Source of the DNA: Priapulus caudatus
Lineage: Eukaryota; Priapulida; Priapulimorpha; Priapulimorphida; Priapulidae
Length of the DNA: 26,152 bases
Direction of reading: 5' to 3'
NCBI RefSeq assembly: GCF_000485595.1
Contig: NW_014579223.1
Location: forward strand, 1-26,152
Shown: positions 17,859-26,152 of the stretch, piece after piece
How positions within the stretch are numbered: position 1 is the first letter of the stretch
Layout: the number at the start of each line of letters is the position of its first letter
Position numbers and translations under genes: made by a program
The notes under the pieces: model-generated
The model's database searches: none
Told to the model about the DNA's origin: nothing
The model's input: only the letters and a program-made list of their open reading frames with translations

Positions 17859-17873
17859 ATTGTTGTTGTTTAC
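17023..17873. repeat. TTG-rich microsatellite with longer tandem units
   Basis: Interrupted GTTGTT tracts. From about 17450 to 17750 a roughly 40-50 bp unit (GTAACTGTTGTTATTGTTGC + TGTAGGTTGTTCCATTGTT) repeats about seven times. At about 17094, 17230 and 17337 the sequence CTTCTTGTTATTGTTTA recurs, which otherwise flanks exon 3 fragments. No gene is seen. Confidence 0.88.
17282..17345 (-). pseudogene. MCM10: Partial duplicate of MCM10 exon 3 (short)
   Basis: On the minus strand GTGAGACCCTAACAGCGTGC is followed directly by GTGTCGAGAAACGCC and CAACAAACATCTCAGCATAG|GTAAAC. The exon's beginning and its middle are missing, but the donor GT remains. It corresponds to 3184-3245 in the left copy, so the fragment predates the split between the two copies. 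Confidence 0.75.
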
Positions 17874-17967
17874 CTGTGTTGAGATGTTCGTTGAGGCGTT
17901 TCTTGACACGCTCATGCTCCGTGTCCGGCCGCACCATCGCGCGCACGGTGTTAGGGTCCCGCTTCTT
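17874..17967 (-). pseudogene. MCM10: Partial duplicate of MCM10 exon 3 (31 codons, open)
   Basis: On the minus strand this is AAGAAGCGGGACCCTAACAC, then open sequence encoding KKRDPNTVRA, RPDTEHERVKKRLNEHLNT, with the donor ACAG|GTAAAC. It equals the last two thirds of exon 3 with a handful of substitutions (T for S, MV for RE/Q, H for R, K for E) and no frameshift. Upstream there is only AACAATAACAAG, with no pyrimidine tract, so splicing to it is unlikely. The left copy lacks this unit. Confidence 0.8.
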
Positions 17968-18006
17968 GTTATTGTTTACGTTGTTATTGTTGTTGTTGTT
18001 GTTTAC

Positions 18007-18142
18007 CTGTGTTGAGATGTTCGTTGAGGCGTTTCTCGACGCGCTCTCGCTCCGTGTCCGGCTGCTCCCTCGCACGCACGCTGTTAGGGTCCCGCTTCTC
18101 AATCGTCACCCGGCTCGCCCTCACCTTCTGTATGGCCTTCAA
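18007..18142 (-). CDS. MCM10: MCM10 exon 3 (intact)
   Basis: The exon follows TTTGTTCACAG and ends ACACAG|GTAAAC, with 45 codons plus one base. It reads LKAIQKVRASRVTIEKRDPN, then SVRAREQPDTERERVEKRLN and EHLNT. The (L/K)xAIxK(L/V)RAxxxxIxKxDPNS followed by a charged segment and RVEKRL is the pattern seen after PxLSAxAK in MCM10, and exon 2 ends exactly there in phase 0. The 3' phase (1) does not fit the best-supported exon 4 start without a small correction. The left copy (2663-2815) is frame-shifted. Confidence 0.9.
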
Positions 18143-18203
18143 CTGTGAACAAACAACGTGAGGGAAAAAATAGCTTCGTAACATGGAAAATAAACCAAAA
18201 AAT

Positions 18204-18235
18204 AACAAAGAATAATAATAAAAATAATATTAATA

Positions 18236-18271
<36 letters not shown>

Positions 18272-18340
18272 TGTGGTGCGAAATTGGTCTTACGTATTCT
18301 ACCGGAAGTGAATGAATGAATGAATGAATGAATGAAGGAT
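18204..18340. repeat. AAT/GAT and GAAT microsatellites
   Basis: AATAATAAT is followed by a pure GAT run (about 18236-18271), a 40-bp unique bit, then GAAT repeats (about 18310-18336). The first part is the reverse complement of the ATC array after exon 2. Beyond it, similarity to the left copy ends. Confidence 0.9.
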
Positions 18341-19302
18341 GGTGTTTTTATTAATTTACTTCTTATTTTACGAAGGTCGGAGTGACAAATTTATTGGCAT
18401 GAACCTATTGAAATTATAACTTACTTTATTATTTTGCTACATTATGAAGGTAAATTGCTTTTTCATATTTATTCAAGTGTTATATGTTTTATGTGACAGG
18501 AAAGTGCATGATCCAGCACTGCTCTTCATTTTATGATATCATGATATATATATTATGGGAGCCACTATCGTTGTTGTAATATTAGTTTTACTGCATGCAA
18601 TATGTATATTCCATGGATCATGGGTTTGGTGTTGCATGGTCATGCCATTGTTTTTAATAAATTTGCAAAGACATGAGCTAGCATGTGTTTTTTCCTTATG
18701 TTGCTTGTTCTTGCTGTTCCTCAATATTCGTTGTTGTTGTTATTATTGCTCCCGTTAGTGTTTACGTGAAATAACCCACCAGGTTCCCATGACAACAGGT
18801 AAAACAATATATAACAAATTTAAACAAACGTGAGTAGCAAGACCTGAGAACAATATATTCTGTTCTCATGCAGCTAGAAGCACAATACACATTCTAGTTG
18901 CCCCCCTCTATCAGGAGTGAAAGGTCCAACCAGAGAATATATAGTCGGCTAAAACGTGGTTTTACACTGTTTACATGGCTTTTTCTGTATCTGGATCTCT
19001 CTGTTACTGGTCCAACTAACGAAATGCCAAAGTAACGAAAGCGTGTATAAATGAAAAATAATCTCAAAGAGATTATTTACCCCTGCATGGAATATTTAGT
19101 TTTATTTTTTTAAGAAGCACATTGAATATGTTACGTAAATTACATATATAATCATTATTACATATCATATATCATCTTATTACATATTAGCATTTTTATC
19201 GCGCGTTACAAACAGCTAGTTTGTGAAAGAAAAACCATGGAAAAATTAAGGAATAATTAGAAAAATCGACAGCGGCCATCTTGGTTTGTAAAGAAGCGCA
19301 TA
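18341..19302. other. AT-rich sequence, nothing recognised
   Basis: About 960 bp of AT-rich DNA without a recognisable gene, exon or repeat family. Short open frames are present but have no family features. Confidence 0.6.
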
Positions 19303-20228
19303 GGGGAGACCGGGGACAATTGTAACACTTTTTTTCCAAATCTGACATAACAACTTTATTATAGTTAAATACTTACTTCAAGGTATATGAAATTAAAGAT
19401 GCATATCTTGGCTTGAAATATGACTAGGTTTGGGTTAAGTAAAACAAGTTATTTTGAAGCCATTATCATTTCAAAACTGGAAGTCAAGTGTTACAATTGC
19501 CCCACAACACGGGGCAATTGTAACACATACAATTGTACCAACAAATCATATCCCTCAGAAAGATTTTTTATATTTTTTATAAAGGTGACACGTTGGACAG
19601 ATTTTCAACAATTAAACAGCAATTTATAGAACCACAATAAAATAATTTTATTAAAAACTATGACGAATGCTTGACTCATTTACATATGAATAAAATATAT
19701 AAATAGGCTACTTATTGCCTTGTGAACAAAACATATTTACAGACCCATTAATTCAAAGTTATGTAGTTCTCATGTCTGAGCTTATAGATAGGCTACTTTT
19801 TTGCCTTATAAACTTTGTAAAACACATACTTTTTATACATACAAGGGGCAATTGTAACACATACAATTGTACCAACAAATCATATCCCTCAGAAAGATGT
19901 TTTGTATTCTAGCATTAGATTCGTCATGAAACTTACCAAATACAGCCCTAAAAACCTATTTTTTTATGCAAACAAATGACTAGTGATAGCTCCAAGTACA
20001 CTATTTGTCTCAAGAAAAAAAAACATTTAGGTAATTTCGAAATTTTTACTATCTGCTAAAAAAGAACGATTTTGGCTGTCAATTTTCTCGATGCGTAAAC
20101 TGGCCTAACCCTCAGGACAGCATTGGGCAATGAAATTGCCATGCCGCTGTGAAGAGTCGTATACATATTCTACTAGGAATGGGCCTCTGTTACATTTGCC
20201 CCGTGTTACAATTGTCCCCGGTCTCCGC
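19303..20228. mobile_element. 926-bp non-autonomous DNA transposon, TA target duplication, 26-bp TIRs
   Basis: The termini at 19303-19328 (starting GGGGAGACCGGGG) and 20203-20228 are inverted repeats identical at 25 of 26 positions and flanked by TA on both sides. Inside, a perfect 16-bp-arm hairpin lies at 19488-19526 (GTGTTACAATTGCCCC and its inverse, 7-bp loop). An exact 54-bp direct repeat sits at 19511-19564 and 19845-19898. The core GTTACAATTG(C/T)CCC or its inverse occurs about six times, including a tandem pair at the right end. No transposase is present. TA duplications suggest a Tc1/mariner-like or other TA-targeting superfamily, which cannot be settled from this. Confidence 0.82.
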
Positions 20229-21240
20229 TACAGACAGCGATGTATGATGACTAGGACTCATTGTCCTTGGCCTTGTCCTTGACTCATGTCCCAAGGACTC
20301 GTTTGATTGTATCAAACTTCCCGTGGGACTACATGGCTGCAGATTCAACGAGCAGTGATGAGAAATGTTTAGGATGGAGTAAAACTCGACATTTTATACA
20401 CAAAGCAGTGATTAACTTGGGAAGCTGTGAATTCGATTGAAGCTGAGTGAGTGATTGAGTTGTGTACGTGGTGTGTGGTGCGTGTGTGTGTCGTGCGTGT
20501 CGTGTCGGGCGTGACCGTGCGTCGCGTGCGTTCGGCGCAAGGCGTGTTTGGCGCATACATGGGCGCATGCGATGTGCGTGGTATCGCGCGCGGCTGCGTG
20601 CTCGCAACATGAACACAAAGCATCGATGGCAATATATAATTCCCTCACACTTATAATTAATTCCCTGCTTCTCTCCTAGCTGGTTTTTTAACCTCCATAC
20701 TGGCATACATCGTCGTATAGCTTATACTGTCAGTTCCTTGTGCGCACTTACTCGGCTAAGATATAGGAAAACAATATTTCCTTGAAGGGGTTCAAAGAAG
20801 ACATCTAAGATTTCCGCGTAGGTTGATCTGAAAAAAAAGGGTCTTTATTCCTCACGTTGCTAATGCCAAGATGCCCTAGTTTTCCTAAATTTTCCGCATA
20901 CTCGAGAGAAATCAAATATTTACCTTTCTGTGCCGTTGGTCGGCGCTAGTGTCGCGCCTGAACGCACGATGGCAAACGAATATTTTGTTGAAATATGATG
21001 CTTTTTAAATTAGAGAGCGTCGAGTGACGAGTCGTTTGAATGCATATTACTACACAGTGTTCGCAAGATGGTAAAGCATGGATCGCGGAGAGAGACATTA
21101 AGTCTACGCGCTGTATCTGGCAGGCAAACGTAAAACCTGAAGCAGTTTATGCCATGAATTCACATTATTCCGCCTCGTTCACCAGCCATAAATGCGCAAG
21201 CGAATTCGCGAAATATATTAGTACGAATATGAATATATAA
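20229..21240. other. Unassigned sequence with GT/CG-rich tract
   Basis: A short cluster of GTCCTTG/AAGGAC motifs lies at about 20256-20300. A GTGCGTGTCGTGCGTG-type tract lies at about 20462-20600, high in CpG. No gene is recognised. Confidence 0.6.
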
Positions 21241-21550
21241 TAATATATATATATATAATATATTATATATATAGCGTAGGTATATATTTATATATATATA
21301 GTCGTACGGAAGCCGATAATTTTTCGCGTGTCTGTCAAAAGAGATTCATTGCGACGCCATTTTGCTTAATTTGGTGCCGAACCGTGTAGGTTTCGGTTGA
21401 AAAATCAAGCGGTATAAAAAATCGAGCGGTCGATGTTTCCTTTCTTTCTTTTTCTCACCCCTCCCATTCTCTCTCTCTCGATCTCTCTCTTTCTCTCTGT
21501 CTCTCTCTCTCCGTGGGTGCGCGCGCCGCGTGTTTGTGTGCGTGTGTGTG

Positions 21551-21589
<39 letters not shown>

Positions 21590-21815
21590 ATGTTGTGTGT
21601 GGTGTGTTGTATTTGTGTGTGGCTGTGTGTGGGGGGGAGGGGTTCTACTCCTCCCGTCACCTTTTCTGTTCATTCTCCTCCCATTTTTTCTACATTCTAT
21701 TCTACATTTTATGTTCCTTCTCCTCCTTCTCTTGCTTCTTCTCCTCCTCATCATTACTATCATCGTCGTCATCGTCGTCGTCGTCGTCATCGCTGTCTCT
21801 CGTCTGCTTCTACTC
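21241..21815. repeat. AT, CT, GT and TCC/TCG microsatellites in series
   Basis: AT repeats (21239-21300), a CT-rich tract (about 21436-21512), a GT run (about 21536-21632), then CTCCTTCTCC and TCGTCGTCG runs to about 21800. Long frames here are repeat artefacts. Confidence 0.92.
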
Positions 21816-21839
21816 TTCTAGCCGTTGTTCCCTGTGCGC

Positions 21840-22085
21840 CGGGTTGCTAGGGCGTGAGACGTAACGCGAGACGCAATGTGACGTCAGACGCGCCGCCATT
21901 TTTGTTAACGTGAGAGTTACTTAATTAGTTATTAGAGTAGCAATTATCATTTCCGGAAGCAGGCATCGATAAATGATGCTGTAGTTTGCTGCATGGCTGA
22001 CATTTAAAGGTTACGGGGGACGGATGTATATGCATGGACTGTTGACTGTCCATCTGTAGCTAAAGGGGAACGTAATTTTTTTTTA
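21840..22085. promoter_or_regulatory. Possible CRE and YY1-like sites in a CpG-rich patch
   Basis: A perfect cAMP-response palindrome TGACGTCA lies at 21879-21886. Eleven bases further on, GCCGCCATTTTTG resembles a YY1 site, in a CpG-containing stretch (GTAACGCGAGACGC). No transcript or exon follows that I can recognise, so promoter function is only a possibility. Confidence 0.2.
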
Positions 22086-22110
22086 AACAGAATCTAAGAG
22101 AGAGTGAGTA

Positions 22111-22232
22111 GATATAATCAAGAGCTCATAATAGAGATTATCTTAATTATGAGCTCTTGATATAATCAAGAGCTCATTTAGCTCTTGATCTAATTCACTT
22201 TCATCTATTATGAGCTCTTGATATAATGATAT
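22111..22232. repeat. Clustered inverted repeats (AAGAGCTC palindromes)
   Basis: TCAAGAGCTCATAAT at 22118-22132 is perfectly inverted at 22146-22160. A third copy (TCAAGAGCTCA from about 22166) pairs with TAGCTCTTGA shortly after, and a fourth ATTATGAGCTCTTGATATAA lies from about 22206. The segment can fold into alternative hairpins. No transposase or gene is present. Confidence 0.8.
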
Positions 22233-22234
22233 AT

Positions 22235-22340
22235 AAGAAGAATTAATACAATAATGGTATATATATAATTATAATATATTTAAAAAAAAATATATATATA
22301 TACATAATTATATAATAATAGATGATAATATAAGTCGAAT
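22235..22340. repeat. AT-rich microsatellite
   Basis: Interrupted TA and ATAATA repeats with a short A-run. Confidence 0.85.
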
Positions 22341-22795
22341 ATAAATAAATATAAAGATGAAGAATGCGATGTGGTCGTGATAGAATGCTCCCACACCTCA
22401 TTTTTAAAGAGGGGGGGCGTTTTGAACATCTATCTCCCTCTTCACTTCCCACGTCTTTCGTATTTATCTTTTGAGATATTTTCGCGAGATTTTTTTCCGC
22501 GTGGCATTCCTCTTCGTTATTTCGTACCCATAATCAACCTCTTCTGCATTCATCCTCTTCGTTATTTCTCCTCTTCGTTATTTCTCTCTCAATTCCTCTG
22601 TTTTATCCCCCGTACCCACGGACCCTCCTCTGTGTGTGCCCTCACTGGTTGTTATCTTCCTTCTCCCGCACTCCCACGCTGCCATGTCTCATTCCCCCCA
22701 CTAGTCACTCTTTATTATTATATTTCCCCCTACTGACTACTGCACCCCTCCTCCTCTTCTTTCTCCTTCTTTCTCTCGACGTCGTACGTGCTTTC
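22341..22795. other. Pyrimidine-rich unassigned sequence
   Basis: CCTCTTCGTTATTTC-type units repeat three or four times between about 22508 and 22590, within C/T-rich DNA. No gene is recognised. Confidence 0.6.
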
Positions 22796-22797
22796 CG

Positions 22798-23053
22798 CAT
22801 CTTCTTCTTCGTCGTCTTCTTTTTTTTCTTCTTCTTATTCATCATCATCTTCTTCTTCTTCTTCTTCTTCTTCTTCTTCTTCTTCTTCTTCTTCTTCTTC
22901 TTCATCTTCTTCTGCTTCTTCTTCTTCTTCTTCTTCTTCTTCTTCTTCTTCTTTTTCTTCTTCTTCTTCTTCTTCTTCTTCTTTTTCTGCTACTGCTGCT
23001 TCTTCTTCTTCTTCTTCTTCTTCTTCTTCTTCTTCTTTTTCTTCTTCTTCTTG
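22798..23053. repeat. TTC microsatellite (~255 bp)
   Basis: A nearly pure TTC/CTT run with occasional TCA, TGC or extra T interruptions. It is a purine/pyrimidine mirror tract with triplex-forming potential. The poly-Ser, poly-Phe and poly-Glu frames across it are artefacts. Confidence 0.95.
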
Positions 23054-23375
23054 ACTCGTGCACGTTTCCCCCTCGATGCCTCGCTCTCTAGGCGACACCG
23101 AGTAGCCTCGTCTACTCCGGCTCTAGATTACTGCATCGTTGCATTTGCTTTTCTGCCTCTAACCATTTGCCGACTTTATTTTCTCCTTCTCTCTCGCTCT
23201 GCCTCCTCCATCGCCGCTAGTAAGAGTAATCTTACTAGACGGCTCCGCGCGCCATCTGTTCTCGTTCTAATGCAGGCGGAATTGAGCTGAGTGTAGCACG
23301 GCTGTCGCGCGTTGGTGGCAGTCTAAACGAGATTAAAAGTGCCGCGGTTCTGCTGTCAGAGAGCGTGAGATAAAA
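23054..23375. other. Short unique segment, nothing recognised
   Basis: About 320 bp between the TTC and GA arrays. It is moderately GC-rich, and I see no coding similarity, splice-flanked exon or RNA gene. Confidence 0.55.
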
Positions 23376-23722
23376 ACACACACATAGAAACACAGTGAGA
23401 GAGTGAGAGAGGAAAGAAAGAAAGGGAGACGGAGAGAGCGAGAGAGAGAAAAGAGAACGAGAGAGAGAAAGAGAGAAAATAGAGAGAAAGGAAAGAAGAA
23501 AAAGAGAAGGAGAGAGCGAGAAAGAGACGTGAGAATGAGAGAGAGAGAGAGAGATGGAGAGAGAGAGAGAAATAAGAGCGAGAAGAGAGAGAGAAAGAAA
23601 GAAAGAGAGAGAGAGCGAGAGATGAAGAGAGGAGGAGAGAGCGAGAGAGAGAGAGAGAGAAACAGAGAGAGTGAGACATACGTAGAGAGACAGACAAAGC
23701 TAAACAGCGACAGAGAGAGAAC
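23376..23722. repeat. GA-rich microsatellite (~345 bp)
   Basis: Interrupted GAGAGA/AAAGAAAG purine tract on the plus strand. The plus-strand bias is the opposite of the TTC array just before it. Confidence 0.93.
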
Positions 23723-23773
23723 AGTTTTATCACCTATTCCGGCATAGGCCGCTGCTGCCGCTCCGATCATAGA

Positions 23774-23845
23774 ATATAATAATATATATAATAATAATAA
23801 GTAATAATAATAATATTAATAATAATAACTAATAATATAATAGAA
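23774..23845. repeat. AAT microsatellite
   Basis: Interrupted ATA/AAT repeats. Confidence 0.9.
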
Positions 23846-23879
23846 ATAACGCGAAAGTTTTTTGAGAGACGCGACCGAC

Positions 23880-24960
23880 ACACCACCACACAGCAACATT
23901 AGTAACCACAGCAGGGCAGCCCATGCAGAGCAGATGCAGCAGTTAGCGAGGCAGCAACGAGCAGCAGAAACAAGAGCAGAAGCAACAACATAGCGGACAG
24001 CGCACGACGACGACGACGAACAACGACGCACGCCAGCACCGGCACCACTGCCACCACCAGGCAGCAGCACACTACGACCACTACCAGCAGCCAGCAGCAG
24101 CCAGCAGCAGTCAGCAGCAGTATTACAGGTATGCAAGTCAGTAGCAATAGTATTTGGCAGCAGCCCAAGCAGCAGCAGGCAGCAGCAGCAGCCAGCAGTA
24201 GTATTAGCAGCAGGAGTATTACAGCATCGGCACAAGCCAGCAGGCAGCAGCCCAAACAGCAGCAGGTATGCGGCGCGCGGCCGGCTGCTAGCAGCAGCAG
24301 TATTAGGCAGCAGTACGTAATGTAGCAGCCAGTTTGAGCAGCCAGTAGTAGTAGCAGCAGCCGTAGCTAAGTAGTAGTAGTGTAGTAGTAGTAGTAGTAG
24401 TAGCAGCAGCAGCCAGCAGGCAGCGTAGGCAGCAGCAGCAGAGCAGCCAGCATTAGCAGCAGCAGTTAGCAGCAGTAGTATATAGCAGCAGCAGCAGGCA
24501 GCCAGCCAAGTAGTAGGCAGCGACGACCAGCAGCAGCGAGTAGCAACCACCACCAGCAGCAGCCAGGCAGGCAGGCAGTAGCCAGCAGCAGCACCACCAC
24601 CACCAACCACCAGCCACAAGCAGAGCCAGAGCAGCAGCAGTAAGCAGTAGCAGCAGCAGCAGAGCGTTAGGCAGAATAAGGTAGGCAAAGCAGCTAGCAA
24701 GCAGCAGCACGCACGCAGCAAGCAGCAGCAACAGCAGTAGCATAGCAGTAGCAGCGTCAGCGGCGCGCAGCAGCAGTAAGTAGCAGCACCGCTGGACAGC
24801 CAGCAGTAGCACCACACCAGACAGCAACGCGGCAGCAGCCAGTATCAGCACAGCAAGCAGCAGCACGCACCCACCACATCACCAGCAGGCAGCAGCAGCA
24901 GAGCAGCCTATCAGCACCCACCACTCACCAGCGAGCAGCAGCAGCAGCAGTAGACAGTGA
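23880..24960. repeat. ~1.08-kb AGC (CAG/CTG) repeat tract, interrupted
   Basis: AGC/CAG trinucleotides dominate for about 1.1 kb. Interruptions include AGT, ACC, AGG and larger unit-like phrases such as CAGCAGCCCAA(A/G)CAGCAGCAGG (24157-24177 and 24245-24266). Frames on the plus strand are broken by TAG (from AGTAGT). The 333-codon minus frame is a Leu/Cys/Ala-rich reading of the repeat with no family features, so no polyglutamine gene is called. Confidence 0.9.
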
Positions 24961-25134
24961 TGGTGGTGAGGTATAGATAAATAAGATGCAAGAGCCGGAC
25001 CAGCGGGCACCTGTCTATACCATATTGGTGTTATTATCCAGCGAGGCAGCTACTATGATTCTTAATTTCGTGGCGTAAAGGGCGGCATACAAGAAAACGG
25101 CATAAAAGCTACAGAGCGGAACTACGAAGCAAGA

Positions 25135-25872
25135 TCTAGTGTAGAGGGTGGATAGATGGACGGATGTTGGACTGGCCTGGTGTGGATGGACGGACGGATG
25201 GTGTAGATGGGTGGTCGTGGGTGGACGGCGACGATGGACGTTATGGCGTGGATAGATGCTACGCAATGAATAGATGGATGGGCGCGGACGGATATACGCC
25301 ATGAATATAGATGGGATGGATGGATGAACCTGTACGGATGAATAGATGGATAGGATGATGGATGGTGGATGGACTCATGGATGGATGGCATGGATGATGG
25401 AATGGATGGATGGCAGTGGATAGATTGGATGGATGATATGTTACGTTGAATGGATGGATTTGATGGATGGATGGATGTATGGATGAATAGAGGAAGATAA
25501 ATGGAAGATGGCCTGGATGCGATGGGATGATGGTAGCATGCGGTGACCTGGTAGCGATGAATAGATGGTAATGGACGGAACCGGATGTACGGATGAATAG
25601 ATGGATAGGGTGGATGGATGGATGGATGGGGGTGGATGGCCGGTGGATGGCGTGGAGGATAGATGGGTGGTGATATGGATGGTATGGGTGATGGGTGGGT
25701 GGGTGGATGGATAGAAGGGTGGGCTGGATTATGGATTGATGGTAGGTGTGATGGGTGGGGTGGTTGGGTGAGTGAATGGGTGGGTGGATGGATGGGTGGG
25801 TGGATGGTATGGGTGGATGGATGGGTGGCATGGATGGATGGAATGGACGGCATGGATGGATGGATGGATGGG
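25135..25872. repeat. ATGG/GGAT tetranucleotide array (~740 bp)
   Basis: GGATGGAT repeats with AGATGGAT, GGGTGGAT and CGGACGGAT variants. A longer unit (TGTACGGATGAATAGATGGA then TAGG) occurs at about 25331-25355 and 25586-25610. Reverse-strand Ser/His/Pro/Ile-rich frames are artefacts. Confidence 0.93.
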
Positions 25873-26000
25873 AGAAGAAAAAAAGAGAGAGACCCGCGCG
25901 GCCTGGGGAGAGGGCGAGAGAGAGGAGAGAAAATAGACGGAAGAGAGGAGAGCAGAGAGAGGAGAGAGAGAGAGAAGAGAGAGAGAGGCGGAGACAGGAG

Positions 26001-26031
<31 letters not shown>

Positions 26032-26152
26032 AGAGAGCGGAAGGGAAGAGAGATGAAGGAGGCACGAGAGAGCGAGAGAGAGGGGGAGAGAGACGAGAGA
26101 GAGCAGAGAGTAGAGAGAGAGGAGAGAAGAGAGAAAGAGAGAGAGAGAGAGG
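25873..26152. repeat. GA-rich microsatellite running to the window end
   Basis: AGAGAGAG with GGAGA and occasional C interruptions to the last base. Confidence 0.93.

Larger units (their letters stand above)
11366..18142 (-). other. MCM10: MCM10 gene model, right copy, inverted (four exons)
   Basis: This second copy of the locus reads on the minus strand. Exons in gene order are 18007-18142, 16804-16968, 15568-15681 and 11366-11522. The introns match those of the left copy base for base over long stretches, apart from indels, array-length differences and one 1.74-kb transposon. The two last exons and the stop codon are missing because the sequence ends at the N gap, inside the intron that follows the zinc-domain exon. 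No copy of the preceding exon (the one at 10800-11035) is seen between 18142 and the window end. Confidence 0.85.

Noticed and set aside
17874-17967. Extra functional MCM10 exon
   Set aside because: The frame is open and the donor intact, but there is no acceptor with a pyrimidine tract and no counterpart in the left copy.
21530-21864. Small cysteine/valine-rich proteins
   Set aside because: They derive from GT and TCC/TCG microsatellites.
22634-23290. Frame with a long poly-Phe run
   Set aside because: It is the TTC microsatellite; neither the start nor the tail shows family features.
23816-24866. Long minus-strand Leu/Cys/Ala-rich frames suggestive of a membrane protein
   Set aside because: They are readings of the AGC trinucleotide array. 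Hydrophobicity follows from GCT/TGC/CTG codons only.
25122-26065. Minus-strand Ser/His/Pro/Ile-rich frames
   Set aside because: They are readings of the ATGG and GA arrays. The heptad-like look comes from the four-base unit cycling through frames.

Overview
This is a metazoan genomic window, not a prokaryotic one. Its only recognisable host gene is MCM10, split into short GC-rich exons with GT/AG introns and embedded in long runs of microsatellite, minisatellite and short inverted-repeat transposons. The C-terminal residues (CKDERH, FQCKAC, SCKSCGG) look more arthropod-like than vertebrate-like. That, with the extreme simple-repeat load, suggests a marine arthropod such as a decapod crustacean, but this is a low-confidence inference.

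Layout. A 10-N gap (11143-11152) joins two sequences carrying the same locus in opposite orientation. Left part, + strand: block X (1-2443, upstream intronic sequence with a damaged copy of one MCM10 exon), then the remaining 3' exons to the stop codon (2663-8539), a 3' UTR with AATAAA (8849-8854), a short intergenic piece, and a second copy of block X (9309-11035) whose exon is intact. Right part: 11153-18142 is the reverse complement of about 2663-7480, so its exons lie on the minus strand. From about 18.27 kb to the end it holds no MCM10 exon and is mostly low-complexity DNA: GAT, GAAT, GT, TTC, GA, AAT, about 1 kb of AGC, about 0.7 kb of ATGG and a final GA tract.

Gene logic. Taking the best copy of each exon gives a continuous C-terminal half of MCM10, the replication-initiation factor. 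It has a basic linker, a conserved helical segment ending in LEKKETLEEKM, a CCCH zinc motif, a CCCC zinc ribbon and a short tail ending LKS-stop. Each exon reads cleanly in one copy and is broken by small indels in the other. The damage is therefore probably assembly or sequencing error in two haplotype copies rather than true pseudogenes.

Mobile DNA. The copies differ by a hAT element (12283-14020) present only on the right. It sits inside an arm of a 442-bp fold-back element that is uninterrupted on the left (5958-6399). A second inverted-repeat element ends about 28 bp before the exon encoding the zinc domain. A 926-bp TA-flanked element with 26-bp terminal inverted repeats lies at 19303-20228. 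An exon fragment with its donor site has been tandemly duplicated inside a CAA/TTG microsatellite.
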